Assembly (NCBI GenBank): GCA_941918925.1
Contig: OW799236.1
Coordinates: 13,429,474-13,493,473, forward strand
DNA length: 64,000 nucleotides
Origin: Phyto melanocephala
Taxonomy: Eukaryota > Arthropoda > Insecta > Diptera > Rhinophoridae
Direction of reading: 5' to 3'
This document shows positions 1 to 12,262 of this stretch, one piece after another; position 1 is the stretch's first letter; each line of letters starts with the position of its first letter. The notes beneath the pieces were generated by a model, which worked only from the letters and a program-made list of their open reading frames with translations, had not been told where the DNA came from and made no database searches. A program made the position numbers and the translations under genes.

Positions 1-69
1 GCCCCCCCCTCATCCTTGGCGCCACTCCTCTATCTGATGGTCCAAATTTTCAATGACAATGTTGATGAT

Positions 70-380
70 CAATTGTTGGGCATGATGATGAGTCGAGGTT
101 GACTGCTATTTTGCCACACTATCGCAAAAAACAGCAATAGTTCCCATTCAACGAACTAAGAAGGCATTCACAGATTTTCTAACATTTTATACAGACCTGT
201 TTTGCAGAAATTTAAATATTTTTTACAATTCTTCCGATTGTGGACGAATTTAAACGATTATGTTGGTCAAAAGAATTACGAAGTGCACAAAATGCATTTT
301 GATTTGAACGCCCATTTTTATAAAAAACCTGAATAACTTTAAAGCGTTGCTCATTTGCGTATCTTTCCACGGATCAAAAT
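70..380 (-). pseudogene. mariner-like transposase N-terminal fragment
   Basis: Minus-strand translation of about 375-212 reads ERYANEQRFKVIQVFYKNGR, followed by a DQHNR/STIGRI segment typical of the N-terminal helix-turn-helix of mariner-type (IS630/Tc1-mariner) transposases, ending in a stop. DNA down to about 70 still resembles the related copy at 15216-15905 (shared CTTCCGATTGTGGAC and CAACCTCGA blocks), but with frame breaks. No catalytic domain is present. The copy is dead. Confidence 0.7.
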
Positions 381-484
381 GAGTAAGTTTGAGATTGAGA
401 AATGTCAAGTGAAATGCAGAAAACAAACTTAAAGACTAGGTGTAGTTCACCTTCAACATGGGCCCTTAAAATTTAACCACCCTC

Positions 485-633
485 TACAAAGAAAGTGATA
501 CATATTTTATTATAAAGGGATTATTCCATAATGATTAACAAAATAATAAATATTGTGCTTTAAATGTACACAAAATTGGTGGTGGGTATAAAAGATTCGG
601 CACAGCCGAATATAGTGCTCTTACTTGTTAATT
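485..633 (-). repeat. end fragment of dispersed repeat family 2
   Basis: The stretch carries the GGTGGTGGGTATAAAAGATTCGGCACAGCCGAATATAGTGCTC end signature, inverted relative to the long copy at 58993-60768, and aligns with that copy's first 150 bases. GATTCGGCACAGCCGAAT is a short hairpin. Only the 5' end of the element is present. Confidence 0.6.
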
Positions 634-1149
634 ATAACTTCGAAACTACTGAGCCGATTAAAACGCAATATATATAAGTAAATCAAAATTTTTTTTTGAG
701 TTTATTTTATTAAAAAATCTTCAATTTTACTTAAAAATTAAAAAAAGAACTTCATAGAATTTAAAATTTGCACCATATTTTTACTACTCGAACAACAATT
801 ACATAATGGTTTTTAAAGCCTTTCAAAGGTTTTTAATTTTGTTACCTTGTATGGATAAATTTTAGCTTAACATTTATAAACATAAATTTAATTCTTAATA
901 AATTACTCGGACTTAAGTTAATTTTCCTAATTTAATATACTTTCTTAAATAATTTGAATTAGTTTGTAAATAAAATAAATTATTATTTTTTTTTTTTAAT
1001 TTTTTTAATATATTGTATATAATTTTTTTCTGGCTTAATTTTCTTAAAATATTTTTAAATTAAATTAAATTGTAAACATTTAAGAATTATTTTGATATTA
1101 GCCGTGGGTAATGCATTTTCGAATCCACCTACGATTTCATCAGCACCAC
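634..1149. other. AT-rich intergenic stretch
   Basis: Poly-A/poly-T rich DNA with no reading frame, repeat or motif that I can support. Confidence 0.6.
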
Positions 1150-1167
1150 TTTTTATCGTTAAGCTAT

Positions 1168-1617
1168 AAACACAATCAAAGGCTACCGACCATCGACTAC
1201 CGACTACAAAAGTAGCTGGCTACAAAAATAGCCAAGTCGCCAGCTACTTAATTCTTTTAACGACTACCAACCATTAACTACAAAAAATAAACATCTGTTT
1301 TGACATATGTATTAAAGTTAACCAAAACAAAACAAACTTAATTAATGGTGCCACTAAAATAGTTTTTCGCGTTTTTAATAGCGATATTTAATGTGTTGCG
1401 TTTTTAAGACCACCATTTCATGCATTTATTGTATTGGCAGCGCTAATCTGTTTTTTGTAGCCAAGAAAAATAGAAATTAGCCTAAGTTGGCTACCGGCTA
1501 CAAAAGTAGCCGTGTAGTCGGTAGTCGTGTAGCGGCTAAAAGAATTATTCTCATAAGCACGCATGTATTCTATTTTTGACATCTTGTAGTCGATGGTCGG
1601 TGGACTTGATTGTGTTT
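1168..1617. mobile_element. foldback element with long inverted ends and internal GGCTAC repeats
   Basis: The ends are inverted copies: AAACACAATCAA then ACCGACCATCGACTAC on the left, and GTAGTCGATGGTCGGT then TTGATTGTGTTT on the right. The interior is built from degenerate GGCTAC/GTAGCC and GACTACC units on both arms. A 12-bp direct repeat TTTTTATCGTTA sits at 1150-1161 and 1615-1626 and may mark the target duplication, although it slightly overlaps the right end. There is no credible coding sequence. Confidence 0.6.
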
Positions 1618-1989
1618 TTATCGTTATACTCATATTCGATTTTGAACTACGGCTTATGTTACATTTGATTGATATTAGAAAATGGGGAACAAAGCAATTA
1701 ATTTTAAATTTTTCTTTCTTTCTTATCAAATAAACCTTTTTTTGTGTTTATTTTCTCTCATATTTTTAACACATTTTTGTTATGCTTTCTAAATTCTAAA
1801 TTATTCGGCTGGCAGTACTAAAAGTATAGTTGTATTTTATTATTTTTTGATAAGTATCATCAAGGCGATAGACAGCGAAAAAAAGCTAAAGCTTAAAAAA
1901 ACTATTAAAAGTTATTGAAAAGGGGTGAAAAAAACTAATAATTATTTTTCATAGTTAATTAAAAAAAAATTAAACATATATAATTCTTG

Positions 1990-2300
1990 GGGGGCATTAC
2001 AAGCTACCAGAATGGTCTAGTTATGTCCATGGCCCCTTATGTGAAATTTCAAAAAAGGTCCCGATACCTGTCATCCTTATTTTTGAGGTTATTTGTATTA
2101 ATTCTAGTAAAGCAGATATAAGGTTACTGATTTTATCGATTTCACCCTTTTTACCCCTATAATACTCAAGTTACCAAAAATCCCTTTTTAGTAGATCCAA
2201 ATTTAATCTCTGTAGCTTTTAACGTTTGATCAGAGCAAAGATGAATAAGTCACGTTACTCTTATATATAAATATTATATATTTAGGTAGACCTTAATTTA
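1990..2300 (+). repeat. fragment of repeat family 4 (AAAGTACC family)
   Basis: The stretch aligns with the 3' part of the copy at 7150-8430. Shared landmarks are AAGGTTACTGATTT, a run of CCCTTTTTTACCC, AAAAATCCCTTTTTAG and the closing TCACGTTACTC.TATATA. Confidence 0.55.
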
Positions 2301-3233
2301 TTACTCTGATACTAAGGTTTCGTTTAAAATAGTTCTTTATATTTTTTTAATATCACAATCTATTCAAACGTTTCTTTAAATAGTTTTTAATTAACTTCAT
2401 TGTTAATATTATTAAATGTTTTGTTATTGTGACGAAACTAATAATCTTTAATGGATTTTTTGAATGATATCAAATTCTGTTTATGATCACAACCTGAATG
2501 TAAAGTATTAACTAACTTATTCATAATAATTTTTTGTGCCCTACACATGTGCTTATTAAGCATTTAAAAAATATATACAAATTTTAACAGACGTAGTCTT
2601 GCCAATAATTTCTCAAAAGAACTGCAATAAGGTTCAAAAGTGACAGAGCTATACATTTAACTTTTAATTCTTTTTCCCAAAAAATTAATTGTGTATATAA
2701 TAAAATTTTGTGTTGCTGTACACAGAAATAAATTACTTCAAATTAAAACTTTTCTATTAAATTATTTTAACAACCATAACCCTATTGTACCTCTCAATAA
2801 TTTTATGGCACAGCTTAGCGTGGCACTGTCTTTTTTTAACCAAGTCCTAATTTTAATGTTTAATTTTTTTTTTAATTCAAGTTGATAATTGTTTGGACCC
2901 TTTTTTTAAAGAACATTTTATGACACAGGACGCCATACCGTAAACAATACGGTATGGAAGTCTTAGGAAGCCAAAGCTCTGGTTCTTGCAGCAATTTTGA
3001 ACATTAGGGAGCTTCACTCTTGAACAAGTATGGTTCGATAATGTTTTGAGTCTGCACCTAACAGTGTTACAATTGCATGTGTTTTTGGACAATCATATGT
3101 CTCTTCTCTTCATCATAAAAGCCGCTGCTAGAAACTTACTTAGTGCTTCCCTGGCTTTAAGAGCGTTTTTAGAAAATATAATTTAAACATGCGATAGCCT
3201 AATTCGTAGCTCTCAGTTTTGCAATTAATAATC
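2301..3233. other. intergenic, nothing supported
   Basis: AT-rich DNA. The short open frames at 2691-2885 and 2877-3092 lack start context, family resemblance or codon bias. Confidence 0.55.
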
Positions 3234-3234
3234 A

Positions 3235-3567
3235 TTGATAATGCCTTAAGGCCATGACTGACTATCCAACAAAGTCGTGCGATTATGTCAAATAAAAATC
3301 TGATAGTTTTCTGTCCTACATGAAAAAATTATAACAAAATGTGTGATTGGATGACATATTGTCATACGTGCTTACAAAAAGCAATTCTGATCGCACAGAA
3401 ACTACAATTTTATGAAAATTTCCAAAGATTATCAAATCGGACACATCTGTCAATAAATTTGTCACACATGTGCACTTTTTGTCCACACTATCACACTTTC
3501 TGAACACACAAACAATTTTTGACATATCGAACGACTAAATCTGATAGTCAGTCAAGGCCTTTATCAA
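3235..3567. mobile_element. MITE-like element with GACTGACTATC inverted ends
   Basis: The left end (3235-3266) reads TTGATAATGCC, then GACTGACTATC. The right end (3543-3567) is GATAGTCAGTC, AAGGCCT, TTATCAA, its inverted counterpart with a small internal difference. The 330-bp size and lack of coding fit a non-autonomous DNA transposon. I could not assign a superfamily. Confidence 0.55.
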
Positions 3568-4272
3568 CAGGCCTTGATAAGAAAGGTAAGTGAAAAAATA
3601 TAAAAAAAATACTATTGAAATAAATTTTTATACTTTTTTGCTAATGCTGTGGCGCTTTCTTATGCAAATATTTTTTAGAATTTCTAAGCGAAAGAACTCT
3701 AGACTTTTTTACCTTTAACAGAGGTGTAAAATTTCGATATTTTTCTTTTTAATAAATTAATGTTAAAAAACAGATAAACAAGGTGGCTTTAATAAAAATA
3801 TTTTCACATTATGCTATAAAAATATTATTATTAATATTATATAGAAAAGCTTTCAATAGTTGCTGTGTTAAGCTTTTTTTGTAACTTAAAATATTAAGTT
3901 TAACGTTATGCAACGTAACACTTGTTAAACTTTGGGATGTTAAGCAGAGTTAACCTTTAAAAAAATATAGTTGTATTAACATTTTTTATCAAATTTAAGC
4001 GTTGATATTTTGTTGCTTTTGGGTATTTCTTTGTGCTTTTTAGCATTAACTATCCAAGCATTTTATAAAAGTATTTGCATTAATTTTTTCGGTTGATTTT
4101 TTATATCTTTGTTTTCTAAAACATTAAATGTATCTTAAAATAATAATTAGTTCTTTTTCTTGATCTTTAGATCAGTTTTTGCATCTTATGAAAAATCTTT
4201 ATTAACCAATGTTTCGCTACCAATCAAAACAAATTATAAAAGCAAAAAACAAATCAAAACATTTACAAATCA
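3568..4272. other. intergenic, nothing supported
   Basis: AT-rich DNA with no gene, tandem array or inverted ends that I could find. Confidence 0.5.
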
Positions 4273-5160
4273 AACAAGTAAGAGCGCTATATTCGGCCGT
4301 GCCGAATCTTATATACCCTTCACAACGTGTAGTCATGCAATAACAGTAGTTTGTATCACCATTCATCTCATATGAAATACGAGATATATAAAATATAATA
4401 TAAAAAATATACATATATAAAAAACATCCCATTGTAAAATTATAAATTTACGTATGTATGTTAAAAAAAAAAAAAATTTAAAAAAAAATTAAAAAAAAAA
4501 AATTTTAAAAAAAAATTAAAAAAAAAATTTTTTAAAAAAATAATTAAAATATATATAATTAATGTAAAACAAAAAAAAATAAAAAAAAAAAAATTAAAAA
4601 AAAAATTAAAAAAAAATAATAAAAATATAAATAATATATTAAATAAAAAATAAAAAAAAAATTTAAAAAAAAAAATTTAAAAAAAAAAATTTAATATATA
4701 AAAAATTTAATATATAAAAAATTTTTTTTTGGCTCAGCTGGGATTCGATGCCACGTTTTCTCTAACCAGTATACACGTTTGTATGTATGTATGTTGTTGT
4801 TGTAATGTTGTTTTTGTGAAAAAAAATCGAGGTGGTCGTGGGTTTTTGCTCATATCTCAGTTGTTTATGTACCGATGTTTCTGATTTTCAATAGCGATCT
4901 ACTCCCGAATATATCTGATATTTTAATACCTCACCCGGGTCCAAGCGATGTCGGGGGGCTTCAAAAAGTTGATTTCAACATACACACGGACAGACGGTCA
5001 GACGGACAGACGGACAGACTGACAGAGCTTAATCGACTTCCCTATTCATAAGCTTTCAGAAAATATATACTTTATGGGGTCGGAAATGAAAATTGTAGAA
5101 ATTTCACACGGAATGACAAACCTATATATACCCTTTTTCACTGTGTGAAGGGTATAAAAA
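4273..5160 (+). repeat. dispersed repeat family 1, near-complete copy
   Basis: The 5' end is ACAAGTAAGAGCGCTATATT followed by the hairpin ATTCGGCCGTGCCGAAT. TATACCCTTCACA near the start is inverted as TGTGTGAAGGGTATA at the end. Between them lie a poly-A/T tract (4460-4725), TTGGCTCAGCTGGGATTCGA, a run of ACGGACAGACGGTCAGACGG, and TACTTTATGGGGTCGGAAAT. Other copies are at 9761, 24424, 31329 and 54240 (plus strand) and at 22891 and 30790 (minus strand). Confidence 0.8.
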
Positions 5161-5934
5161 GCTGTTTTGTAAAAAAGACGGGAAACACACCTGGTCATAT
5201 ATGACATATTTGTAATTGTTTTTAATATGTTTTTTAGTTGATTTTAAAAAATATTTTTTCCCGCCTTTTTTACACAATAATTTTTCAGTTTATTGGTATG
5301 CATTTTTTTTTCAAATAATTTTTATTTTTACCGTGAAGAAGCTACCCATTAATAAAAAATATTTTTTTTTATATAAAAAAATAACAAATAAAAGTGATAT
5401 CAAGCTCAACAAAAAGAATAAAATATTAATATAAAGATCAAGAAATTAAGATGATACTTTTAATATTAACAACTATTAAAAACGTTAAGACGAATAAAGT
5501 ACTTTACATAAAATTTATCATAATTTTAATTTATTTAAAAAAAAAATTTTTTGCTACTTAAGCGAATAGTTTTTGGGAAAAAGTTGGTAGAAACAAAATT
5601 ATTTACGATGTGGCATCCCTGGTCGATATAAATGTTTCTTCCTCAAATCTTGAGCTTAATACGGTTAGAAACGACTGCTAACAGTATCTCTAACAATGGT
5701 TAATAAAAGCTTTTTCATATCAAAGTCTACAAAATGGTTATAGCAAATCTCATTTATATTCTGGAAGTATAACATTCCAAGCAAAGCCATTCTAACACTT
5801 TGAAATAATCTTCCATGATTTGTTAACAATATCTATGTAGGTAGTTAAATTGAGTTTATGTATACAGATTTTGTTAAAAAATATAGCAATACTGCTATGC
5901 TTTTGCTTATTTTATTAAAAAGGTTTATACAACA
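5161..5934. other. intergenic, nothing supported
   Basis: AT-rich DNA. The 72-codon open frame at 5216-5434 is Phe/Lys/Ile-rich noise. Confidence 0.5.
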
Positions 5935-6450
5935 AGTAAGAGCACTGTATTAGGCCGTGCCGAATCTGATAATACCCCTCACGGTCATCTCCATAGCCAC
6001 AAACTCCACATAGTAGCCAAGCCTAGATTTTAGATTTCATGTAATAAACCATTTCTTTATTATTTCCGACGCCATTTCTGATTTTGAATTTTTACATTGT
6101 TAACTGTATTCGACTAGTCAAGCCCTATCAATAGCCATATTTTTGGGGTTAGAAAAATCTGTTTCAGACGCCATCTTGGATTTAAAATTTTTTTAATAGA
6201 ATACTACAATGTACTGGTCAAGTCCTTTTTTTTTGATACCAATATTGTGGGGTTAAAGCGGACAAACCCGTAACTACTATATTTGTCTTATATATTCGCC
6301 ATTTAATCTAGGACACCATCTTGGATTTTTTTCCATTCATTGCAAACTATATTTTAATACTTAAGGCCTTTCATCAAGTCATTACTAAAACACTTCTTAG
6401 TAAGACGGACTATATGTAATAGTCATTAAAAAATATGTTGTTAAGTAAGA
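5935..6450 (+). repeat. dispersed repeat family 3 (GACGCCATCTTGGAT type)
   Basis: The copy starts with ACAAGTAAGAGCACTG and a damaged CGGCCGTGCCGAAT hairpin like family 1. Its body differs: repeated GACGCCATCTTGGATTT modules and GATACCAATATTGTGGGG. It is related to 44471-44930 and, in reverse, to 34890-35245. Confidence 0.55.
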
Positions 6451-6692
6451 GCAACTCAATACCTTGTTTTTGCTCGGTACTTCTATCTTTAGTTAAGGTA
6501 CTGTATATTCTCAGCAAATATAGCTATAGTGTATGCATATACATACATATGTATGTATATATTTATACAAATAATAATAAAAATTCTAAATAATTTTCTA
6601 TTTTATTAAGAAAAATATTTACACAACTGTTTTATAATATTGTTGCTTAGCAACTCTCTATGGATCTATATTATTCAATTAAAATAAATTTC

Positions 6693-6730
6693 TATTTAAA
6701 AGCAATTGTAATTAAACGAAACATTCAGTT
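6693..6730 (+). promoter_or_regulatory. core promoter of the tyrosine-rich peptide gene
   Basis: TATTTAAA begins at 6693. An initiator-like ATTCAGTT (TCAGTT at 6725-6730) lies 32 bases downstream, the spacing expected of an insect TATA-plus-initiator promoter. The predicted transcription start near 6727 leaves a 5' leader of about 49 nt. Confidence 0.6.
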
Positions 6731-6775
6731 AAGAGTTTTTAATCGATTCCCTACATTTGTTCGATAGATTTGATC

Positions 6776-6955
6776 ATGATGAAAGTTTTATTTTTGTTGA
6801 CGCTTATATTGTGCTTAATCGGGCTGATTGTAGCAGCACCCCAACCGGGATCTCATATTCGTAATTATCCGGATTATTACGATTATTATTCAGCTTATTA
6901 CGATTATTATCCAGATTATTATCCAGATTATTATAATTATTATGATTATTATTAA
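6776..6955 (+). CDS. secreted tyrosine-rich short peptide
   Basis: A single-exon gene encoding 59 residues. Residues 1-20 or so (MMKVLFLLTLILCLIGLIVA) form a textbook signal peptide, with cleavage likely after the AA of VAAP. The mature part of about 37 residues is mostly D/Y with P, S, A and N, arranged as DYY/PDYY units, with no Cys. Two ATGs are adjacent (6776, 6779) and I chose the first. AATAAA signals follow at 6963 and 6993, and a TATA-initiator promoter precedes it. Such composition is known among insect cuticle, silk, eggshell and accessory secretions, but I do not recognise this gene. It lies 22 kb from the collagen-like array, so a joint role is unproven. Confidence 0.7.
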   Translation: MMKVLFLLTLILCLIGLIVAAPQPGSHIRNYPDYYDYYSAYYDYYPDYYPDYYNYYDYY

Positions 6956-7149
6956 AAAAAAGAATAAATAATTTCAAAGCAATATAAATGTGAATAAACT
7001 ATTTTTATTAAAGGTTTTGTAACAGTCGATCTCAGAAATTATTAGAATAAAAATTTTTTAAACAAATGCTATAAACTAATGATTATTTACGCGATTATAT
7101 GCACACTAAGTCTTTTTTAATAATAATAGTGATAAAAACCCAAAACAAA

Positions 7150-8430
7150 AAAAAATAAAAATTAATCTGTATTATCTTAAACTAGCGTATCAGCCGCCTC
7201 TTCGTTAACGCAGCCCCGAATTCTTTTTTAAATTACTAAATTTTTTTTTCGTTTAACTTATGAAAACTTGTTTTTCTGATTCATCTTACTTAGAAAAATA
7301 AATAAACTTTTCAGTCGCCCATAACATTATCAGTCTCACCTGGAACCAATAATCCCTTATTTTACAATTCTCGCTTCACAAACGCAGAAAGTGAAAACAG
7401 TGCCATAGAGAAAAAAAAGTACCCTTTTGGACGCCCATAACATTTTTAGCTTCCCCCGGCATCAACAGTTCTTTACTTCAAAATACTAGCTTCAGAAACG
7501 TAGAAAATATAAAAAGTACCATAAAAAGTACCATAAAAAGTACCTTTTTGGTTTTTTCATATCAATGTACAAATCGAAATTTAAAATTTGTAAATATCAA
7601 TTTAACGAAAAAATAATTTAATATACACGATTCAAATGAATAAATCTACTCTTTTTTGCTTAAAAATAAATGTGTTGTAAGAAGTACCAAACTGTTTTCC
7701 CGAATTTTCCCCTCTCTACCTCTCTTTTTAAATTATATATTCTTTTATGTCCAGAAAAATCCCTTTTACAAATTTTATGCAAATTTGCTCTGTAATTAGG
7801 AGTTATATATATTTTTCGGTATTTTCTCCTTTTTGGTAACTTTTTTGTCTCCCAAAAAAGTTTTCAAAAATTTCACCTAAATAATTCATATTCCATATTT
7901 TTCTAGGCGATAATAATTATCTTATTATGTCTTATTGAATAATGTTATAAAATTTTTTTAAAAAAAGTAACAAAAATGGGGTAAATTTTTAGCCCTTATA
8001 CATGAAAATCTGAAAAAAGTGCCAAAATCAAATTAAAATTTTTTTGCAAATTAACTAATACAAGTTAAATTTTTTTCCTACCTTTTTGTGTTTAGAAGTT
8101 ACATAGGGTATCAAAAAAGTACCAAATTATAGCTTTTACCCTTCAGGGGTTAAAATTTGAAAAAGCCCAGACACCGGTCAGATTATTTTTTATGTAAATT
8201 ACAAATACCATTTCAAGTTAATTTGTATCATTTTTAGTTAATAATATATATAAGATATAAGGTTACCGATTTAAGCCGATTATACCCTTTTTTATCCCTT
8301 TAAAGTACGAATTTTCAAAAATCCCTTCTTAAGAGGTTTGTCCAAATTTTATATCTCTAGCTCTTTGCATTTGTGCTGTGCGAAAATGAATCAATCAGCC
8401 ACTCACGTTACTTTTTTATATAAATAGATA
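7150..8430 (+). repeat. repeat family 4 (AAAGTACC family) with internal tandem units
   Basis: The left half has degenerate units about 116 bp apart (CGCCCATAACATT at 7316 and 7432), each followed by a CGCAGAAA-like block and AAAAAGTACC. The right half has several further AAAAAGTACCAAA motifs, then a conserved tail (AATACCATTTCAAGTTAAT, AAGGTTACCGATTT, TCACGTTAC). The copy is inverted at 62790-64000 and partial at 1990-2300. There is no coding sequence. Confidence 0.6.
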
Positions 8431-9760
8431 ATAAACAATAGTTTTTTTTTTTTAATTTTCGAAAATAACAAGATAATTTTTAAAAGCCAAATTTTATTAT
8501 AAAAATAGTTTGCCGACATTTTGCAATAAAATAAAAAGTATTAAAATTTATAGAAAATAAATAGAAAACGTCTTCAAAATCATCTAGTTAAAGAAAATTT
8601 AGCAAATGTTTAATTTTGAATTTTATATAAAATTTATTTAAAATTATTCAAAAGAGTTTTCTTTAAACAGAAAATTTAAGAAAATTGTTTTTTTTACATT
8701 TTCTAATTGTGAATTGTAATCAAAGAATATTTAACTCTATAGTTGTTGTTGCCTTCCAATTAAAACTAATAAAACATTTGTTTATTAAATTAAAAAAATT
8801 ACATTTCAATTGCGAATAAATAGTCTCTATGTCTGTCTATATAATTGGTCATTTGTTAACTGTTAAACCTATTCATTATTAAAGTTGCTGGTAGACACAA
8901 CATTCATAATAATCAGTGATGCCGTTTTGTTGCATTCTCAGTAGTCTTAAATGCTTTTATGGTATTTTCTTACCGCTTTGATATTCTTAATTTAAGTCCT
9001 TATTACAAACATATAGACTTAATTGGCGAGGAAAAATTTTTAATGCGAATTGCCTTGATAATTGATTGGGAATTATTTACCACCTGAATTACAATAAAAT
9101 TCGTATTATTTAAAATTTTTTATCGGTAGTATTTCAATAATAAGCAAACAAGAATGTACCGTGGATCAAGATAATAGGCGTAAGTGATTCAAAGAACAAC
9201 TAAGGAAACTGGCGGGGACATGGAAACATTCTATAAATATTAATCTTTTAAAATTTAAATAAAATCTCGTACGATATGATTTTATACAAAGACTATTAAA
9301 CTGCACCAATTATTTAAATGTTTCAAGTTTAATAATGAGAACAATAAGTATTTTATTATACATTTAAAGGCCAGTATAAAGTTCTGCCTGCATTTGAGTT
9401 TTCCAAAAGAATTAAGTAAAATAATACCCATCCTGAAATTCTGTATTGAGATTTTTTAGAACACTTTCTCTTCGTTAGTACGCAGCTGAAATTAATGTTT
9501 AGAATAATTTTAACATTTTTTTACTAATATAAAAATGCCATTAAACTTAGTGAGGATTTTTTTCGTCAACTGAAATAAGCATTGATATTCTGACAATTTT
9601 TTAAGAAATCTCTGATATTTCGTATTTTTTTCACATAGTTTTCGTAGCTTTTGTCCTTTTTTTGCTTGCTTACAAATAAAATTTTCTAAACGTAAGGAAG
9701 AATTAGTCATGATATGAGTGGCGCTGTAGTGTACTCTAAGAAAAAATTCTCTAATAATAA
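8431..9760. other. intergenic, nothing supported
   Basis: AT-rich DNA without recognisable genes or repeats. Confidence 0.5.
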
Positions 9761-10505
9761 AACAAGTAACAGTGCTATATTCGGCCGTGCCGAATCTTAT
9801 ATACCCTTCACAACGTCTAGTCATGCAATAACAATTGTTTGTATCACCATTTATCTCATATAAAATAGGTACATATGTACATACCGGTTAGAATAAATGT
9901 GGCATCGAATCCCAGCTTAGGCAAAAAAATGTTATTTTATTTTATTTAATATATTATTTATATTTTATTATTTTTTTTTATATTTTTTTTAAATTTTTTT
10001 TAAAAATTTTTTTAAAAAAATGTTTAAAAAATTTTTGTAAATCTTTTTTTTAATTTTTTTTTGTAATTTTTTTTATTATTTTTTTTTTATTTTTAATATA
10101 TTTTTTTTTGTAATTTTTTTTTTTTGCATGTTTTTACATGTATGTATTATTGTATGTTGTTGTTGTAATTGTGAAAAAACGAGGTGATCGTGGTTTTTTG
10201 TTTATATCTCAAAAAGTTATGTGGCGATTGCGCTGAGTTTCAATAGCGCTTCATTCCTGGATATTTCCAAGAGATTGATACTATATACAGATCTGAGGAA
10301 CATATAGTTGCTTCTAAAAGTTGATTTCAACCAACACACGGACAGACGGGCAGACGGACAGACGATCAGGGCTTAATCGACTCCTCTATTCATAACCTTT
10401 CAGAAAATTTACATTTTATGGGGTCGGAAATGAAAATTGTAGAAATTACAAACGGAATGACAAAGCTATATATACCCTTGCGCACCACAGGTGAAGTGTA
10501 TAATT
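9761..10505 (+). repeat. dispersed repeat family 1 copy
   Basis: The copy begins AACAAGTAACAGTGCTATATT with the CGGCCGTGCCG hairpin and ends GGTGAAGTGTATAATTA. It shares the variant interior TTATGTGGCGATTGCGCTGAG with the copy at 54240, so these two form a subfamily. Confidence 0.75.
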
Positions 10506-12262
10506 AGAACAATTTATATGTTTATTAATGGAGAATTTTTATACTTTTCAGAATTCTGCTGGCAACACTGACTTTTATCACCATTTAAATATGTACATAA
10601 CCACATGAGAATAACAAAATAAATGGTACATATGAATAAGATAAAAGTAGCACGTAAAAGTATGTCACATTTCTTTAAACAAACCATTTAACATTACAAA
10701 ATTGCATAGCCACACTAGAGAGTAAACAGCAAAAAAATACAAACTATATGTGTATGTTCGTCATACATATGTGTATGTACAATAAAATACATATAAAAAC
10801 AATTAATATAAGCAACAACACTAAAACAACAATAACAATACATGCAGTAGTCATACAGTCAATTTATGTGCACAGGTATTTCTAACTCATTGAAATGATA
10901 CTTTTTTGCCAGTTTTTTTCTTCTTTTTTTCTGCCTGAAAAAAGTAAAGTGAAATAAAGAGAAATACCGGCACAAAAGGGCTAACAGAAATCTATTGTGT
11001 GGTAGTTGTTTAAAAGCAATTGTTGGCAATTTCTTTACTAATGTTCTATATTGTAACAAAAAGGCCAATAAACTATTGTTTTTGCTCGACGAGAGGAAGG
11101 ATATTTATAACAGAACCTACAATAAGAAACAACAATATCAAACGATTTTTTTTTGTTTGTTTATTTATTTTTCTTCACAAGATGTTTTTTGGTGGCCCTG
11201 TTAGTGTTGTTACAATTTTAATTGCCATTTATTACAGCAATTTTAGTTTGTTTAAGTGTACGTGCTATGTGGTGTGAATGTAAGACCGTGAGAGTGTTTG
11301 TTATGAGAGTGAAAGTGGCGTGTAAGTAGTATGTGATTAAGGTATGTGCATGTGTGGCATCCATAGTATTACAGTGTGGCGCAGCCATTTTATAAATATT
11401 TAAGTCTTTGCTTATTAAAAAGACTTTAAATAAATTTAATTTTTTAAAAACCTGTTAAAAAAATTACATTTGAGAGAAATTTAAAAAAATTAAAAAATTT
11501 TTTTTTTAATAAGAAAAATTTTTTTATTAAATTTTTCACATTTTTAATAAATTAAAAAAAAACTATTTTTACAATTTTTTCATATATTTTTGATCCCCCA
11601 AACATCTTCGAAAAATTCGTGTTTAAAAAAAAATTTCAATTTTATTCAAAGTTCAAAATGTTTGAAAAAATAGTTTTTACTAACTAATATTATTAAAAAA
11701 ATCCTTTTATATAAAAATACCGAAAAAAAATTTTTTTTATATAAAATTTTTTTTTAATTTTCTATTATTTCTACAATAACACATCTGGAATAAGTTACTA
11801 AGTTATGAGTAAAAATATGGGTTAAAATATTTATCCCTCGGATGACAATATAATATATCAGGAAGATATTGTCGCATGCCTGTATTAAACTTTTAAAGAA
11901 AATTAATAACCAAGCTTCGCCACGTATCTTCACTTCACTTCAGCCAAATAACTAAGAAAAAAAAGCATATTTATTAATGGAATATCTTACCATGTTCCTA
12001 TTTAAATTGTAAATAGGCCACCATAAGGTTATCGTAAACAAGGTGCCAAATTAAATAAACATAATAAGAATCTTAAAGTCCATGTTATTTTATTGGGGAA
12101 GAGCAGGAACTGCAAGATGTCAATGTACTTATAGCCAAGATTAAATTCAGTAAATCACTGAGGTACTCCTGGATTTGAAAAGGGAATGTCTGAAAGCCAC
12201 TAGTGGGGTTCTAACGGTAAAAGCTAGAGTTAAGATTTTTCTAAATATTCTTATACACACAT
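10506..12262. other. intergenic, nothing supported
   Basis: AT-rich DNA. The overlapping open frames at 10859-11277 on both strands have no family resemblance and no start or promoter support. Confidence 0.5.

Noticed and set aside
9510..9824. 104-codon minus-strand open frame
   Set aside because: Its start lies inside the family 1 repeat hairpin; the rest is AT-rich noise.
11020..11277. 85-codon plus-strand open frame overlapping others on both strands
   Set aside because: Overlapping frames on both strands with Phe/Lys-rich content and no promoter; treated as chance.
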